Below, in pieces: positions 22,464-37,649 of a stretch of DNA of 46,367 bases. Under the pieces are notes generated by a model. It ran no database searches and was not told the DNA's origin. It saw only the letters and a program-made list of their open reading frames with translations. Made by a program: the position numbers and the translations under genes. Each line of letters begins with the position of its first letter. Positions within the stretch are counted from its first letter, which is position 1. The DNA is from Saccoglossus kowalevskii (taxonomy: Eukaryota > Hemichordata > Enteropneusta > Harrimaniidae): positions 180,897 through 227,263 of the forward strand of contig NW_003108584.1 of NCBI RefSeq assembly GCF_000003605.2. Reading direction: 5' to 3'.

Positions 22464-22675
22464 ATACTGTAAAACGCGTAGTTTTAGCTCGTATGTCATT
22501 TTAGCTGATTTCGCTAATCTTCAATTTCGCTAATTCAAGATGTCGCTAATTTAGAATAAAGTATATTCCCTTAATGAGATTGTTGGCATTTTAGCTAAAT
22601 TAACAAATTGTTAATTCGAGCATTGAGTCATATTCGCTAAAATGACATGTAGTTATTTCAATGTGTTTTACAGCA
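22464..22675. mobile_element. TACTGTAAA-family inverted-repeat element, subtype B
   Basis: The left end TACTGTAAAACGCG is followed by ATGTCATTTTAGC. The right end, inverted, reads TGCTGTAAAACAC and then ATGTCATTTTAGC at similar spacing. Imperfect arms of about 45 bp enclose repeated TTCGCTAAT words. About 212 bp, non-coding. Confidence 0.75.
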
Positions 22676-22836
22676 TTCTTTTCTTGGTGTTTATCATAAT
22701 ATTACATCATTATGAAGAAGTTGTACATGCGACTACTATTTCAAGAATGACTATAAACAATTGCACCTATCTCGTTCCAACTGTTTCGCACATTTACAAA
22801 ATAACTAATCCAGTGTAAACATTTTTATTCAATGTA

Positions 22837-22865
22837 CCCCACCCCCTTCCCCCCTCCCTCTTCCC
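22837..22865 (-). other. G-quadruplex-capable tract
   Basis: A 29-bp pyrimidine tract on the plus strand (CCCCACCCCCTTCCCCCCTC then CCTCTTCCC). The minus strand, which is the FoxJ2/3 sense strand, therefore has at least four G runs of three or more with loops of 1-7 nt. Confidence 0.6.
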
Positions 22866-23695
22866 ATGGTATTCAAAGTTTGAAGAGCCTACATTTCCAG
22901 AAACTTTACAGGGAAATGACTGCTAATGATGAACAATGCACGCACATCTAATACATTTAACTCAAAACAGTTACTAGCTATATCGTATTATGACAAGCAA
23001 TTTATTTTGTACCAGAGGGAAACTGTACACCCCTCAGGATGTGAATAGTCTCTTAATTATATTGAACCTATCCAAACTATAATTTAATGATAGTTACATT
23101 CTATATAAGTTCCTAGCTGCCAGCAGTACATGCTACCACTGGCTACCAATTCCATCAGGTATTAAACATGCATCAATGAAGCTGTGCTCGATTAGACCAC
23201 AGTCTGCTGGCATATAGGTGATAATATAACGAGTAATTTCATCACATAGTCCCTGCAAGTTATTTGGTTAAAGAAGTATGTAATGTCAGGACATCTCAGA
23301 GATACAGATAAAGAACTGCATGCATTGAAAGAAAATGGCTGCCAGTCGGCCACTTTGAGTCAAATCAGAAAAACAAAACTACATTGTATGAGTATCAACG
23401 AGCCACTATTGCCTTGTTTTGCTGTTGGAGGGGTTTCTGAAAGTCTAAAATCAACAAAGATGTACCATCATTTTTTGGGGGGATTATAAACAATAATAAT
23501 TATATTAAAAAAGAAAAAAGATAGGAATTTTAATAATCCAGAGTGAAAGCTAAGTTGACCTCAAAGTTTTAATTATTTAGTGCTATGCCTGATTCTGTCT
23601 GTTTTCTCCTAATAGAATAGGTTTTACACCACAATTTCAATATAGTTACTTTGCCCATATCATCATAAATACATGTACGACTACACACACTTTAC
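22866..23695 (-). other. FoxJ2/3 intron 4, 5' end
   Basis: Contains a fragment (about 23335-23375, AAATGGCTGCCAGTCGGCCA) matching the dispersed repeat at 29990-30440. Otherwise AT-rich intron ending at the donor AAG/GTAAAG. Confidence 0.5.
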
Positions 23696-23767
23696 CTTGT
23701 ACCAGTGAGTAATGCGAATTGGGGTAATCACGGATGAAACCACATGATCATTAGAATGTACAAGCAT
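23696..23767 (-). CDS. FoxJ2/3: FoxJ2/3 exon 4
   Basis: A 72-nt exon, phase 0 at both ends, with acceptor GATCCCCCTCAG and donor TACAAG/GTAAAG. It encodes MLVHSNDHVVSSVITPIRIT then HWYK. The pattern V-x3-(V/I)T-x-(W/L)Y aligns loosely with NTVTNKVTLYN in vertebrate FOXJ3, just before the Ser-rich block. An alternative upstream acceptor, ATATTTTAG at 23782, would extend the exon by 14 nt (adding PPQ in the same frame) but would need a phase-1 partner that exon 3 does not provide. I therefore prefer the inner acceptor. The exon is well supported by phase; its exact 5' edge is less certain. Confidence 0.7.
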
Positions 23768-23923
23768 CTGAGGGGGATCACCTAAAATATTCATTATATA
23801 GAGTAGTTGTGTATTTAATGTATGTACCAATTTTAAATAAAATGTGTTTGAGTACAACAGGGATCATGTTCTGAAGCGACAGAATGCTTGGTTTTAATGA
23901 AATTTTAACATTAGAATAGCTGC

Positions 23924-24051
23924 TACTGTAAAATACTTTATTTTCACTGATTTTTGGTGAGTTGAATGTAAAAAATAGGAAAAAAGGTATATTGGCTGGA
24001 TTTTATTTTCACTGAAATATTCCTTCAGCAAAAATAAAGTATTTCACAGTA
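23924..24051. mobile_element. TACTGTAAA-family inverted-repeat element, subtype C
   Basis: 128 bp. The left arm TACTGTAAAATACTTTATTT and the inverted right arm TACTGTGAAATACTTTATTT match at 19 of 20 positions and continue for a few bases more. The centre is a short AT-rich spacer. Confidence 0.8.
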
Positions 24052-25755
24052 TTTGGCCATTTTGAATTGGACCTGATGGTTTTGAAATAGTATATAAATA
24101 CATTTAAAGTGAGTACGGTAGTCAGCTTTGTCAACATTTCCAATACTGCCAATTACCAAGGTATAATAGAATCAGCTTCTTTTTTTGAGACTTTCAACAC
24201 TGTGATGGAGCAGTAAATGCATTGCACTTCATTCCTTCATTCATTCAAGACAATACATCTGATACAAAGTGATGAGAGTTGATCATAGGCCTTGGTAATT
24301 TTTCAGTATAACCTATTTTTCAATCTACTTTATGCATTATTTGCAGCAAAGAAACCAATGGAAGAAACAAGTTTGCCAAGTTGAAGCACAAAACATTACA
24401 GGTTAACGCATAATTTCATAATACATGAACATATAGGTAATTACCAGTCTATGCTTTCAGACTCTCAGAGAGCTGGGAGAAAAATGTCTGAAATCATTTA
24501 TTTTTCCTTAAGCAGTAACATATGACAGATTGTCATGGGAATGAAACAAAAATTGGTAATGAAACCGCAGGTGGAAGGTTACTTTTAATATATACAATTA
24601 GATCCAGTTGTACCGGCATTGATATGAAATGTAACAACAGGGGGATGGGAAATACGAATCTAAGTCTCATTTCAAAAACTTTATCGCTTACAGTTAATCA
24701 GAAGGGATGAGTCTTCTCGTTGTTAATATTCTGCACGTTCTATGCATACACACACTCTCAGGGGTTCATACCAAAATAGAATTTTAATTCTTACATTCTG
24801 AATTAAGATTGCATGATTGAAAGAAATCACACAGCAATGTGATTTGGCAAGAACAATAAACAATAGGTTTCACACAATAACATTTAGAAAAGAGTTCATA
24901 CAAGGTCCACTGTTATATCTGAAAACTAGTTTTCTTTAAAAAAAAAAAAAAAAAAACCTCCCCAGCTAAACAATTGTCTGTTAAAAAAGTCCTCCCAATG
25001 TATTTTTCTAAGGAATTCTGGTGAATGTGATGATTCTGGCACTAATGTTAACAAGTATGGCTGAAAATTTTTTTCTCCAACTATGGTACATGTAAATAAT
25101 ATAATAACAATATTCATGATTTGAGAATATAAAGGAATTTATAAGAAAATCATTTTGCAAAAGTCACTGCAACCCACCATCTTAAAAAACAATATGTTCT
25201 CTTAATTTTGTCATATCCGTCTCACAGTAGATAGACACATCAACACAAAACAAAGACTTTCTCAATTTTCAATCCAGGCTAATTATTAATTACTTGTAAT
25301 TCAAGTGCAGACAGGAATATAGCATAGATGTCAATTGTGTTGAAGGATCGACAATGGAGGTAAAAAGTGGATACATACGATACAACAAAAGGTATATGCC
25401 TCAACCCTACGGCACTTTGTATTTTTAATGATCAATCCAGGATACCATTTTTAGTTCAACCTTTTTTAAACACATATAGTCAAACTAATTTTAAAAATTG
25501 GTAACCAAAGATGAAATGTATAAATTTGGTCCAAAAATACATAAAAGTGTTATGGTGCTCAACATACAGCCCTGGCAGAAAGGGGCACACCTGGTCAAGG
25601 ATCCTTGAATCCCATAATCCTTTGCACAATAAGGTCAACTTGAGGTCACACCCATCATCCATTGTTACTGTCATCTTGCAAGCACCTGTGTTCGTTAATG
25701 GGAGCGATATGAATGCTATGTCTTCAGGGGGAAAAAGAAATAAATGAAAACTCAC
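24052..25755 (-). other. FoxJ2/3 intron 3, 5' and middle part
   Basis: AT-rich with an A-run at about 24938-24955. Candidate splice pairs (such as about 24444-24471) gave in-frame stops. Nothing else is supported. Confidence 0.5.
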
Positions 25756-25851
25756 TCCTCCACGACTGCAACCAATTCTTGGCTTTTTGGCTTTGTTTCT
25801 TGATGGTAGAGGATCATCTGGTGGGTTGTTATCTATTGCCCAGTATGAACC
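25756..25851 (-). CDS. FoxJ2/3: FoxJ2/3 exon 3 (end of forkhead domain, wing 2)
   Basis: A 96-nt exon, phase 0 at both ends, with acceptor TTGTTTTACCAG and donor GGAGGA/GTGAGT. It encodes GSYWAIDNNPPDDPLPSRNK then AKKPRIGCSRGG. GSYWAID is the conserved strand closing the forkhead winged helix. The following basic run (RNKAKKPR) corresponds to the basic tail after the domain in vertebrate FOXJ3 (RPKKRAR) and probably serves DNA contact and nuclear import. The donor is strong, and no other GT gives an open frame. Confidence 0.92.
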
Positions 25852-28817
25852 CTGGTAAAACAAAACAAAAATAAAGAAAATAAACATGCATGCTATTGAT
25901 GAAAGCATAGAAGAGAGGAATATTAATGGATCTTATACAGATACTAGTATCAAAAATTCTCTTGAGATTTCATTATTGCGATCCTGATTTCCATAACACA
26001 CATGTTCATTGCAGGCAAATGATCACTAATCACTAGTATTCCAGTATATCTTTCTTTTTAATCAATTTTTAAATGACCACTTGTAAACATTATGCTGATT
26101 GTAAACGGCCACATTTGTACACAGTTTGCAGCAAAGTAAAATAAATTGTGTTTCCGCTAACCCTACCATACCCATTTTTAAAGAAATTGACAAGCTCATC
26201 TCATCCAAATCTGCACAAGATTTACTTTCCCTTTGTAGTAAATGATTTGTATTCAGTTAAGGTATAGCTGCAAGTTTGTTGGCATAGGCAGCACTTCAGA
26301 AACAAAATGTGTTGTTTTTTTTATGTGTAGACACTTGTGCTCTAAAAAAAATCTATAACAGTACATAACACAAATTAACAGAAAATACAAAATTAATTTA
26401 TTTAGGCTGATTGTAAATAGCCACACTTGTATATCAAAGATATTGTAAATCACATTTTAGACATGAAACCTTATTAAAAATGCATATTGCAAACTGCTCA
26501 CACTTCACAACAGATTAGATCAACTACATGAATTCAGTTGGATGAGCGGTACTGAAGAAAGAAGAAAGCTTTCAGCATCATGATATATGTAGTAAATTAT
26601 TAATGAGTAAATGACATACAATAGTAACTATACCTTATACAACAAATGCTTTAATTTGGCAAGAAACATTTTGAGGATTCCGCAAAATTTTGCAGCACAC
26701 TTAGTGGAATCTTTTCTTCAGAAATGACATAAAATCATTGAATTGCGGTTTTACAGTAGTTCCACCACCAATCAAAAGTGGTTATACTCATAAATTGTCA
26801 TTTGTATCATCAGTTGCAAAATGCATATTATAACATTTGGCATTACAAACAATATAGTTTGGTAAAAGCCAAATTCAAATTTGTTGAAATCATATCTCAT
26901 ATTTTTCTTCTTGGAAAAATCTAAACAACATTTAATGCTAGTTTTCTCCCAAAAATCTGATCAGTCCAAATAATTGCCCAGGGTATACAGAGTATTGGAT
27001 AAATACGATAAAAGGTTCTCAACAAAAATGTATGGTTATACCAGCAACCCACTAAAACTTATTACCGAGTAAGCAAGATTAATTAATTAAGCAATTAATA
27101 ATAAAAATGCCAAAATTGAGGATCAGACGTAAGGTAACAATAAATTTAAAATTCTTTTTTATTAAACATGCCTCATCACAGACGTAATTTAAATTTTCTC
27201 CCAAATAGTTAAATCAGCCATACATAAAGGCTAGAAGACAGTAAAGAGTGTTTTAATTATCCATTACTGTGATTTCATAATACAAATCTGAAAAACCACA
27301 AAATTTCATAGCACAGAAACGTTTGTGATTTGCAGGCAAAATGTCATTGCTCGTTTTTGTGAAATAATCATGATGAAAGCTCCTGATTTACAAAATCAGT
27401 TAGCATAGTTACAGAAAGCTTTCCCGGTGCATCAAAGCCTTCCTCAATTGTCAGCAATTAGTAAAATATGGACAGGTTATGAATTTCATCAGAGGTAAGC
27501 AGTCTTGAAAACATTCAAGTGAACCAGCCCTCTAATGCTGTAATTGAAGCAACTGTCTCCAGGGCAGCTGGAAACATGGCAATTTAAGCATGTTTCATTT
27601 ATTCAATGTACAATAACCAGAGATGACGAACAAAAAAAATCTACACAATAGTCTTGGTAGTAGTATAATATAATGTATCATAATTTTAATGACATTTATG
27701 TAAATTTAAATATTTTCAAAAATAGAAAATGGAGTGCAATACACGTACATTTATAGCTTTAAAGATGTTATAGACAAATCCATATTTTCATTTTAGCTCA
27801 CATTTTATTATCTGTTCATAATTATTTTAGTTTGTGATAAAATTATCTTTCAAAGTATGTGAATCCCATACATAATGCATAGATTTCGTCGCCAGCAGAC
27901 AGGTCAGCAAAGTTCATTTTACTAGGGGGCTTGGATCAATAGATTTCAAAGCACCCCTAGCTTATTCTCAAAATACTAAGGACACAGCCACATGCACAGG
28001 TAGCACACAATAAAACTAGACTGCGTAATAAGTTGCTTTCACACATGAAGAAAGGTTTGAAGAGACAATGCATGCCTTAATGCTGACAAGCAATTACACT
28101 GTGGTAACAGCATGCCTCCATGCCGGAACAAGCAATTATACTATGGTGTGGGACATTTTTATTACGTTGCTAAATTATGCAGATTCATTATTACCATCAA
28201 TATCAATAATTTAACTCTTAATTCAAGTGGAGAATAATAGAAAGGTTTACAGGCACTGAGACAATGATCAAGGGAGTCAAATGAAATGTACAGGATTACA
28301 TCAGCAGCTTAGAAAGTGATTTATTTTACCCAAAGGTTTGATAAAAACCTTCATACTGCTCTTACTAAGCAGTGTTCATTTAAGTTTAGAGCCCAGAATA
28401 TACTACGCAATAGGGTGAAACTAAGAACGAATTTTACAAAACAAGTCAATATCCCAAAAAGAAATTGTATAATGCATTTAATCTGTTAAGAAGATAACCC
28501 TTCACACTAGGGTCGTCACGCAGCCCACCTTCTATGTGTCACAATGTGTTTTGCACAAAAGTGAATATAGAACATAGGCTTTGCATTTCACTATGGCACC
28601 TGAATATCTATTTTGACAATATTGCTACATTCTAATTTATGTATATTTGAGCAATCTACATAAAAATAAATTTATCAAATAGCTTTGTATGTAATATACA
28701 TATTGATATGTACAAGGAATTTCACATGCATTGCAGGGCAACGATTCTTGAGTTTTAATTTTTGTATTAATCAATTAAATGAAAAAATTAATTCTGAAGT
28801 TTTATTAATTTTCATAT
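25852..28817 (-). other. FoxJ2/3 intron 2, 3' part
   Basis: AT-rich. A two-copy repeat of about 55 bp lies at 28071-28147 (GCATGCCT and CAAGCAATTA words). No exon is seen. Confidence 0.5.
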
Positions 28818-29680
28818 TACCGTACTCGACCGCGTTAGTGCCCATGCCCGGGGCAAGTGCCCAACCTCCCACTTTTGCGCAATTTTTATATTTGGGGTCA
28901 CATTCGGCAAAGCGCCCACCCCTTCAAAATGCAACTAATTTAAAACTTGGTCTTGCGAACGAATCTTGGTAATCGTTTTTATATGATACAGCGTGGATAT
29001 CGACCGCTGTGAACATGTTGTGAATGCGTAGAACACGGTAACCGTGCGTAAACTACGCTGCGACAATGACCTGTTAATACAAGTGAAATGCGGTAAATAT
29101 TTCATGCCATATTCAGTTTACCTCTCAAAAATGGCTAATTACTAGTTTTTTGGATAAAAACCATGTCGTTTATTCGCTGAAATCAATTCCAACAGATTGT
29201 ACTTCGACATCGATAATTCACTTCCGCATTGCGTTACCGGAAAGTCTTCGGGAATTTCCGAAGAATTGCGTCAGTACAACACAGCAGGTGAAATCTGCAA
29301 ATGCATCATTGGCGGAAAGTGAGAGTTTGCGTACGATCCAACACCTTCGTCAGTGGAGATAATATGACAATTTTGACTTTGACTGTGTTTCAACAGACTC
29401 AAATGTTTTTAATTTTGTAAATTCTGGTGGTACGTAATTAATATTGTAATAAAATGTGCATATTTTTTGTGATCATTTCTGTTTCTTCGTTGTGAAAATC
29501 AATGACGACTCAACTAATTTCGTAATTTGATTCCCCTCAAAGACGTAATCTGTCACTTGATGAATCAAATTTTTCATTTGCACTCTTTTTTGAAGGGGGT
29601 GCTCGGGTAAGCGCCCACCCCTAAAAAATCGTGATTTTCTGAGTTGAGGCCCCTGGGCGCTAACGCGGTCGAGTACGGTA
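28818..29680. mobile_element. DNA transposon-like element with about 28-bp TIRs (ISL2EU/Harbinger-like?)
   Basis: The left end TACCGTACTCGACCGCGTTA is exactly repeated inverted at the right end. The match continues to GTGCCC (left) against GCGCCC (right). AT dinucleotides flank both sides (28816-28817 and 29681-29682). Just inside both ends are GCGCCCACCCC motifs. Such GGGCGC-rich subterminal repeats and AT duplications recall ISL2EU elements. The 863-bp body is richer in CpG than its surroundings; its only frame (29150-29362) is not recognisable, so it is probably non-autonomous. Confidence 0.75.
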
Positions 29681-29869
29681 ATCAATTAAAGGGGAAATTG
29701 ATTCCCAATCAAAATGAGCATAGTCAAATTAAATGGGACATTCATGCATTCAGGGATATCATAGTTTCGCTATGTTTTTTTTTATTAACTTTAAGAAAAT
29801 TTAGTAAAACAAGTCATTGAAAATGACACAGTCCCTGTTAAGTTCTCTTTGTGCTCGTCATATTAAAGC

Positions 29870-29970
29870 GGAGGGGTTGTCGTGAGCGTGTCCTTGAAAC
29901 TTGAGTTCCAAGTGGCGTATACAACAGATTGTTTATTTACATCAAAACGCGTGTTTCGTGTCATAGTAAT
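29870..29970. repeat. Dispersed repeat fragment, CpG-containing
   Basis: GGCGTATACAACAGATTGTTTATTTACAT and following ACGCGTGT resemble 40730-40790 (GACGTATACAACGCGTG, ATTGTTTATTTACATGG). The two are imperfect copies of a short interspersed repeat. Confidence 0.5.
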
Positions 29971-30474
29971 ATGGCCAAAATAAAAACAATCGTTATTCAG
30001 CCATCTTTGATCTGATTATGAAACACACTGATATGTATGATGTATGTGTCAAATACGAATGAAAATGGTACATAAATTGTGGAAATATAGTAGTAAGGCC
30101 AAAAAGTCAGATGGCTGTCAATCGGCCATCCTTGACCAGATTTTGAAACAAATTGTCATGGACATGCATCCTAACATGTATAAAGTACATGTATGTGCCA
30201 AATTTGAATGAAAACTGACAGAGCACCGTCCAAGATACCGCATAAAAAAACAAAAACAAGATGCCTGCCAGTCGACCATCTTTGATCCATCATGGACATG
30301 TATCCTAACATGTATAATCTATGTACCAAGTTTGAATGACAACTGACAAAGCATGTCCAAAATACAACATTTTCAAAAAACAAGATGGCTGCCAGTCGGC
30401 CATTTTGAATCGAATCGCTAAACTACTGCATGTGCATATGTCCCACATAAGGTACTAGGCACATGCAAAGAATG

Positions 30475-30555
30475 NNNNNNNNNNNNNNNNNNNNNNNNNN
30501 NNNNNNNNNNNNNNNNNNNNNNNNNNNNNNNNNNNNNNNNNNNNNNNNNNNNNNN
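30475..30555. other. Assembly gap (81 N)
   Basis: A run of N inside the repeat cluster, probably caused by the repeat itself. Confidence 0.99.
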
Positions 30556-30613
30556 GACTCCGGACGAACGCACGGACACACGAACGCACGGACGGCACGG
30601 AGACCGAATTATA

Positions 30614-30648
30614 AGTCCCCGTTTTCGGACTTCGTCCTAACGGGGACT
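30614..30648 (+). other. Perfect-stem hairpin
   Basis: AGTCCCCGTT pairs with AACGGGGACT, with an inner GGAC/GTCC stem. It is followed immediately by TAAG, marking the 3' end of the repeat. Confidence 0.75.
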
Positions 30649-30877
30649 AAGAACTTTTCAGTACAACTACAGGGCTTAAAATTCAGAGAGGACACAAAGG
30701 TTATCATCATTGCCAGGATTATTCATCTGACTGCAATGATGCTCTTCAAGGTAATGGTAATATTCACATTCATATTGGGGAAATGCGTAGTTCTGCAGTA
30801 ACATATTTGGCTTTATTAGAAGCTCAGTGGTAGTATATTTCTTCTGCTAGAAGAACATCTCCAATACAATAATAATA

Positions 30878-31014
30878 TGAGATTACCATGAGAATATGGA
30901 AAAGTATCACAAAGCCAGTTTGATGATCGCATCGACCTTCGCTATGCGTCAGTTGATGCGATCACATTATACTGCCCGAAAGCATATTTTGTAATATTCT
31001 CAAGATAATCTTAC
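30878..31014. mobile_element. Imperfect inverted-repeat element with central hairpin
   Basis: The outer arms GAGATTACCATGAGAATAT and, inverted at the right, AAGATTATCTTGAGAATAT match at most positions. At the centre, TGATCGCATC(G)AC is inverted as GTTGATGCGATCA. About 137 bp, non-coding; a probable small MITE. Confidence 0.5.
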
Positions 31015-33343
31015 AGTATTCGCTTTATTAGGAGTGCACGTGCCTAGGTAAATGTCTACAGAATACTGAATGAGGGAACAGTGTGCCCACTAACAGGACT
31101 GACTTTGTAGGGATTCTGAGTCAAAATAGAATCCACGGAAAACAAGTTGAGCTCAGAAGGTCGTCCCAACATTTTTATATGAATGTGCAAGTGACTTGAG
31201 GAACAAACAAAAATTTCTTGGGTGCTCAATTTTTTCACTTATTTTTAAATTACAAATTCCATAACTATAGTAAGATTTTTTTTTTATCAAATCAATATTT
31301 TAATGTGTATTTTTTTTTTTGCATCAATGAAGGGCCAGTGAATTAACACAAGTTGCATCACAGCAAATCTTTGTGCGTTAATCTAGTGTACGTCATATCA
31401 GCATAGAGGTCACACTGTTATAGAATCAATAATAGTTTGGATTAAAATGGTTCATTTTTTAGTTCAATTAATAAAAAAATTTAATTAACATTAATTATAA
31501 TCTTTCTGCTTTCCCAGCAATCCCGACATGACGCCATATTTCATAAATTTAGCAAGTAGTAAATTATGCACGGGTCTTCTACTACATTTGTGTGTTCAAT
31601 ATAGATGTAAAATAAGTCAGAATCTATAACAAGATTTGAAAACAACAGGCACACATACACACTCGCAAGCAGACAGTGTCATGCCACGAGTTCCTATTCA
31701 GTAATGAATGCACAATGTTTTAAAATATTTACTCAAAATTCGTTGGAACTAATTTGCAGCTACAAAAGAAAAACTTGCTCAATTTTTCACTAGTCCGTTT
31801 AACAATAAAATTCAGCATTGTCATTGTTTGAACAAGCCTCCACAAGAATGCTCACTCGTACAAGGTACGTATGACCAGAGGTCAAATCACAAGTTTAAAC
31901 ATAGCCTATAAATAAAGCCATACACAAATATTGTCCAAACAAGTTGAATAAGATCTATTGTTATTCTAATCGCCGTACTTTACTTAATGCTCGTATTCTT
32001 TGCTATGTATACCATGTCTGGGTTCAAATCTACCGCTGTACGTTGCCAGGCAGTGACTATAAAAACATTTCAGTGTCGGGTTACAGGCGGTCTCATGCAT
32101 ATAGCAGGCACTAAAGTGAAACTATAAATAACTTTATTTCGTCATCAATGAAGACAAAAAAAAAGAATAAAAGCCTTGTATGTATCTGGTGATCGGTGTT
32201 GACGCACTAAGAAAGAATGACTCAGACCGTGTCTAAATTTATTACAGCAAAATCGATGACGTTCATGAATACAACCCACTTCAATACATTTTTACAAGCG
32301 CCAATTACACCAACCACATTGTTACAGTGGGGTTACAGTTTTCTACATATGTACACATACAGATCCATTCAGACAGTCAAGTATGACGTCAGAGAACGAA
32401 CAGTAGTCGAAAGAACAATAGCTATTGTATGTTTGAGACCGAGTGAGGATACTGAGCTCTTCAAACTGAATATCAACAGACACAACACATTTAAGAGAAA
32501 AAATATACTAGGAATAGTTACAAGGTTATCATGAAAATAAAAGAATAGACAGGAAGAGGGTGTTGGTGTTTCTTATTATTGCCTTGAAGGTTACTGCACT
32601 TCCTACACCTGGTGTATAACCTCCCAAACAAAGCAGCCATTTTCTGTAATATTCATTTCCACATTTTCCAATATTTGTCATTTAATATGCATCCAAATAA
32701 TACACTCAATCGTTAACAAAAAATGAAGTCATTGATTCCATACCTCAGCGTAGTTGCTAATTTACATATGAATGGTTACTTAGCATATGATGTCATACTG
32801 CCAAGCTTAAAAGTCCCCTCCCCCCCTCAAGTGGTCAAGTGATATACAAATATTACAAATAATTATAAATTAATCTTCATAGACATCAGTAACAAGTTTA
32901 GTCCAGTCTACTGAGACCTTCATGGTGGTACAGAACTGTAAGTCTGGATATACTATCGGTAGTACTAGCCGGAGGGCTGGCTTTGGAACTAAAATTTAAT
33001 TGATTGCATTAAAACAGAATGTTGTTCTGAATACTTGACTATACTTCCATTTAATAAATTATTTCCGATTCTGTAATTGTAAAATAGCGACAAAACAAAA
33101 TTTTTAAATTTTAGAGTTTGGAATAATTTTCGAATTAAGTAAGCTGATAATCGTGACTTGTCAAAATGTCTGAGTTTATTGCAGTCATAATTATGAATAC
33201 ATTTCACATGGAGTAAAAGGGAAAATGATACAGTCATTTTGTTTTGCACTGATTTCCATGGTGTAATTATTTCAGATCTAGAAATTTGGTTTGGTAACAT
33301 GGGCTGAAAGTTGTACATCATTTGATAAAACTCCAAGTTGTAA
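31015..33343 (-). other. FoxJ2/3 intron 2, gene-free stretch
   Basis: AT-rich with T-runs near 31278 and 31310. A GGTTCAAATCT word at about 32021 resembles a pol III B box without a convincing A box. No exon supported. Confidence 0.45.
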
Positions 33344-33684
33344 AACAAGCAGCCTCTCGGCTGAGATAGCTCCGCTGTTAGCAATGCACATTTCAATTAA
33401 AGAACAAAAAATATCATTTGAAAATGAGCAATATGCATAGTATCAATGCAATGGGACTTGCTGTTTTCAACAAGAGTTCAAAAATATCATTTTTTACCAT
33501 AAATGATTGTGGTTTTTAACAAGAAGAAAATATCACTTTTTACCAAAAAGGACAAAAATATTCATCAAAATTAGAGAATTGAAGATATCATCATGAAATG
33601 AACAAATTTGAGAGTGGTCCATATGTAGTATCTATATATATAATATCAAAGCAATTGGACAAAGTCGACAGCGGAGCTAAAAAA
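33344..33684. mobile_element. Non-autonomous repeat family, copy B
   Basis: The second copy of the element at 13110-13558. Here TAGCTCCGCTGT (33367-33378) and ACAGCGGAGCTA (33668-33679) form a perfect 12-bp inverted repeat. It is 341 bp and non-coding. Confidence 0.75.
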
Positions 33685-37097
<3,413 letters not shown>

Positions 37098-37280
37098 TTA
37101 ATTACATCGCTGTCATTAGCGATAAACTGCGAGAAAACTGGGAAATCCACGGAAGTGGTACAATAACATTGGTTTGTGTTTTGCCACGGTCATCGGAATT
37201 TCAATGGCTTGTATTAGACATAGAGCAGTACAGTAGCACACAACGCCTCCCTCGTATTATTTACATTCACATTTACTCAC

Positions 37281-37649
37281 CTTCCAGCCATTGCCAGCTT
37301 CTCGGTAAAACGGAAAATTTTCGCAGATCCACTGATATATCTCGCTGAGTGTCATTTTCTTTTTTGGAGAGCTGTTGATAGCAAATGTTATCAAATTCGC
37401 ATACGAGTACGGTGGTTTTCCGTCCTTATGTTGCTGAGCTTCGTTCTGATCCAACGTCGCTGTCGGGTCGAGTGGCGATCCCGGCGGGTTCCGTGAAGGA
37501 AGGAGCCCTCGTTTCTGATTAAGCAAATTGTTTGAAAGTTGGTGTACTTTACTGCCTGGTTGACTGTTGGCCATGGCACCGCCAACGCTTAGTTGTGGCA
37601 GCCAGTCCATTGCTGTCAAACTGTTTCCTAAAGTCTGTGAATCCGCCAT
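37281..37649 (-). CDS. FoxJ2/3: FoxJ2/3 exon 1 (start; N-terminus and forkhead helices 1-2)
   Basis: Encodes residues 1-123 and ends at donor GGCTGGAAG/GTGAGT. The start AAGATGGCG has a good Kozak context. An in-frame ATG 28 codons upstream (37733) exists, but the protein from 37649 matches the family: [20 protein letters not shown] parallels SSLTSMDWLPQL in FOXJ3. Then come [20 protein letters not shown] and [20 protein letters not shown], the classical forkhead start (from about residue 76), with [20 protein letters not shown]. The product binds DNA as a monomer and regulates transcription. A 207-bp intron separates it from exon 2. Confidence 0.95.

Larger units (their letters stand above)
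29990..30650. repeat. Degenerate repeat cluster with terminal hairpin, broken by gap
   Basis: About four imperfect units of 120-150 bp, each carrying a version of AGATGGCTGCCAGTCGGCCA, CATGGACATGTATCCTAACA and TTTGAATGAAAACTGACA. After the gap come short GAACGCACGGAC repeats and a stable hairpin. The whole resembles a moderately repeated non-autonomous element of invertebrate genomes; the family is not assigned. Confidence 0.6.

Noticed and set aside
24444-24471. 28-nt minus-strand exon between exons 3 and 4
   Set aside because: It has good splice sites but an in-frame TAG in the needed phase.
32010-32060. tRNA-derived SINE (GGTTCAAATCT B-box-like word)
   Set aside because: No A box, no tail and no second copy in the window.
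32989-33396. 135-residue minus-strand ORF
   Set aside because: It runs into the dispersed repeat copy B, is low-complexity AT-rich coding, and has no domain.
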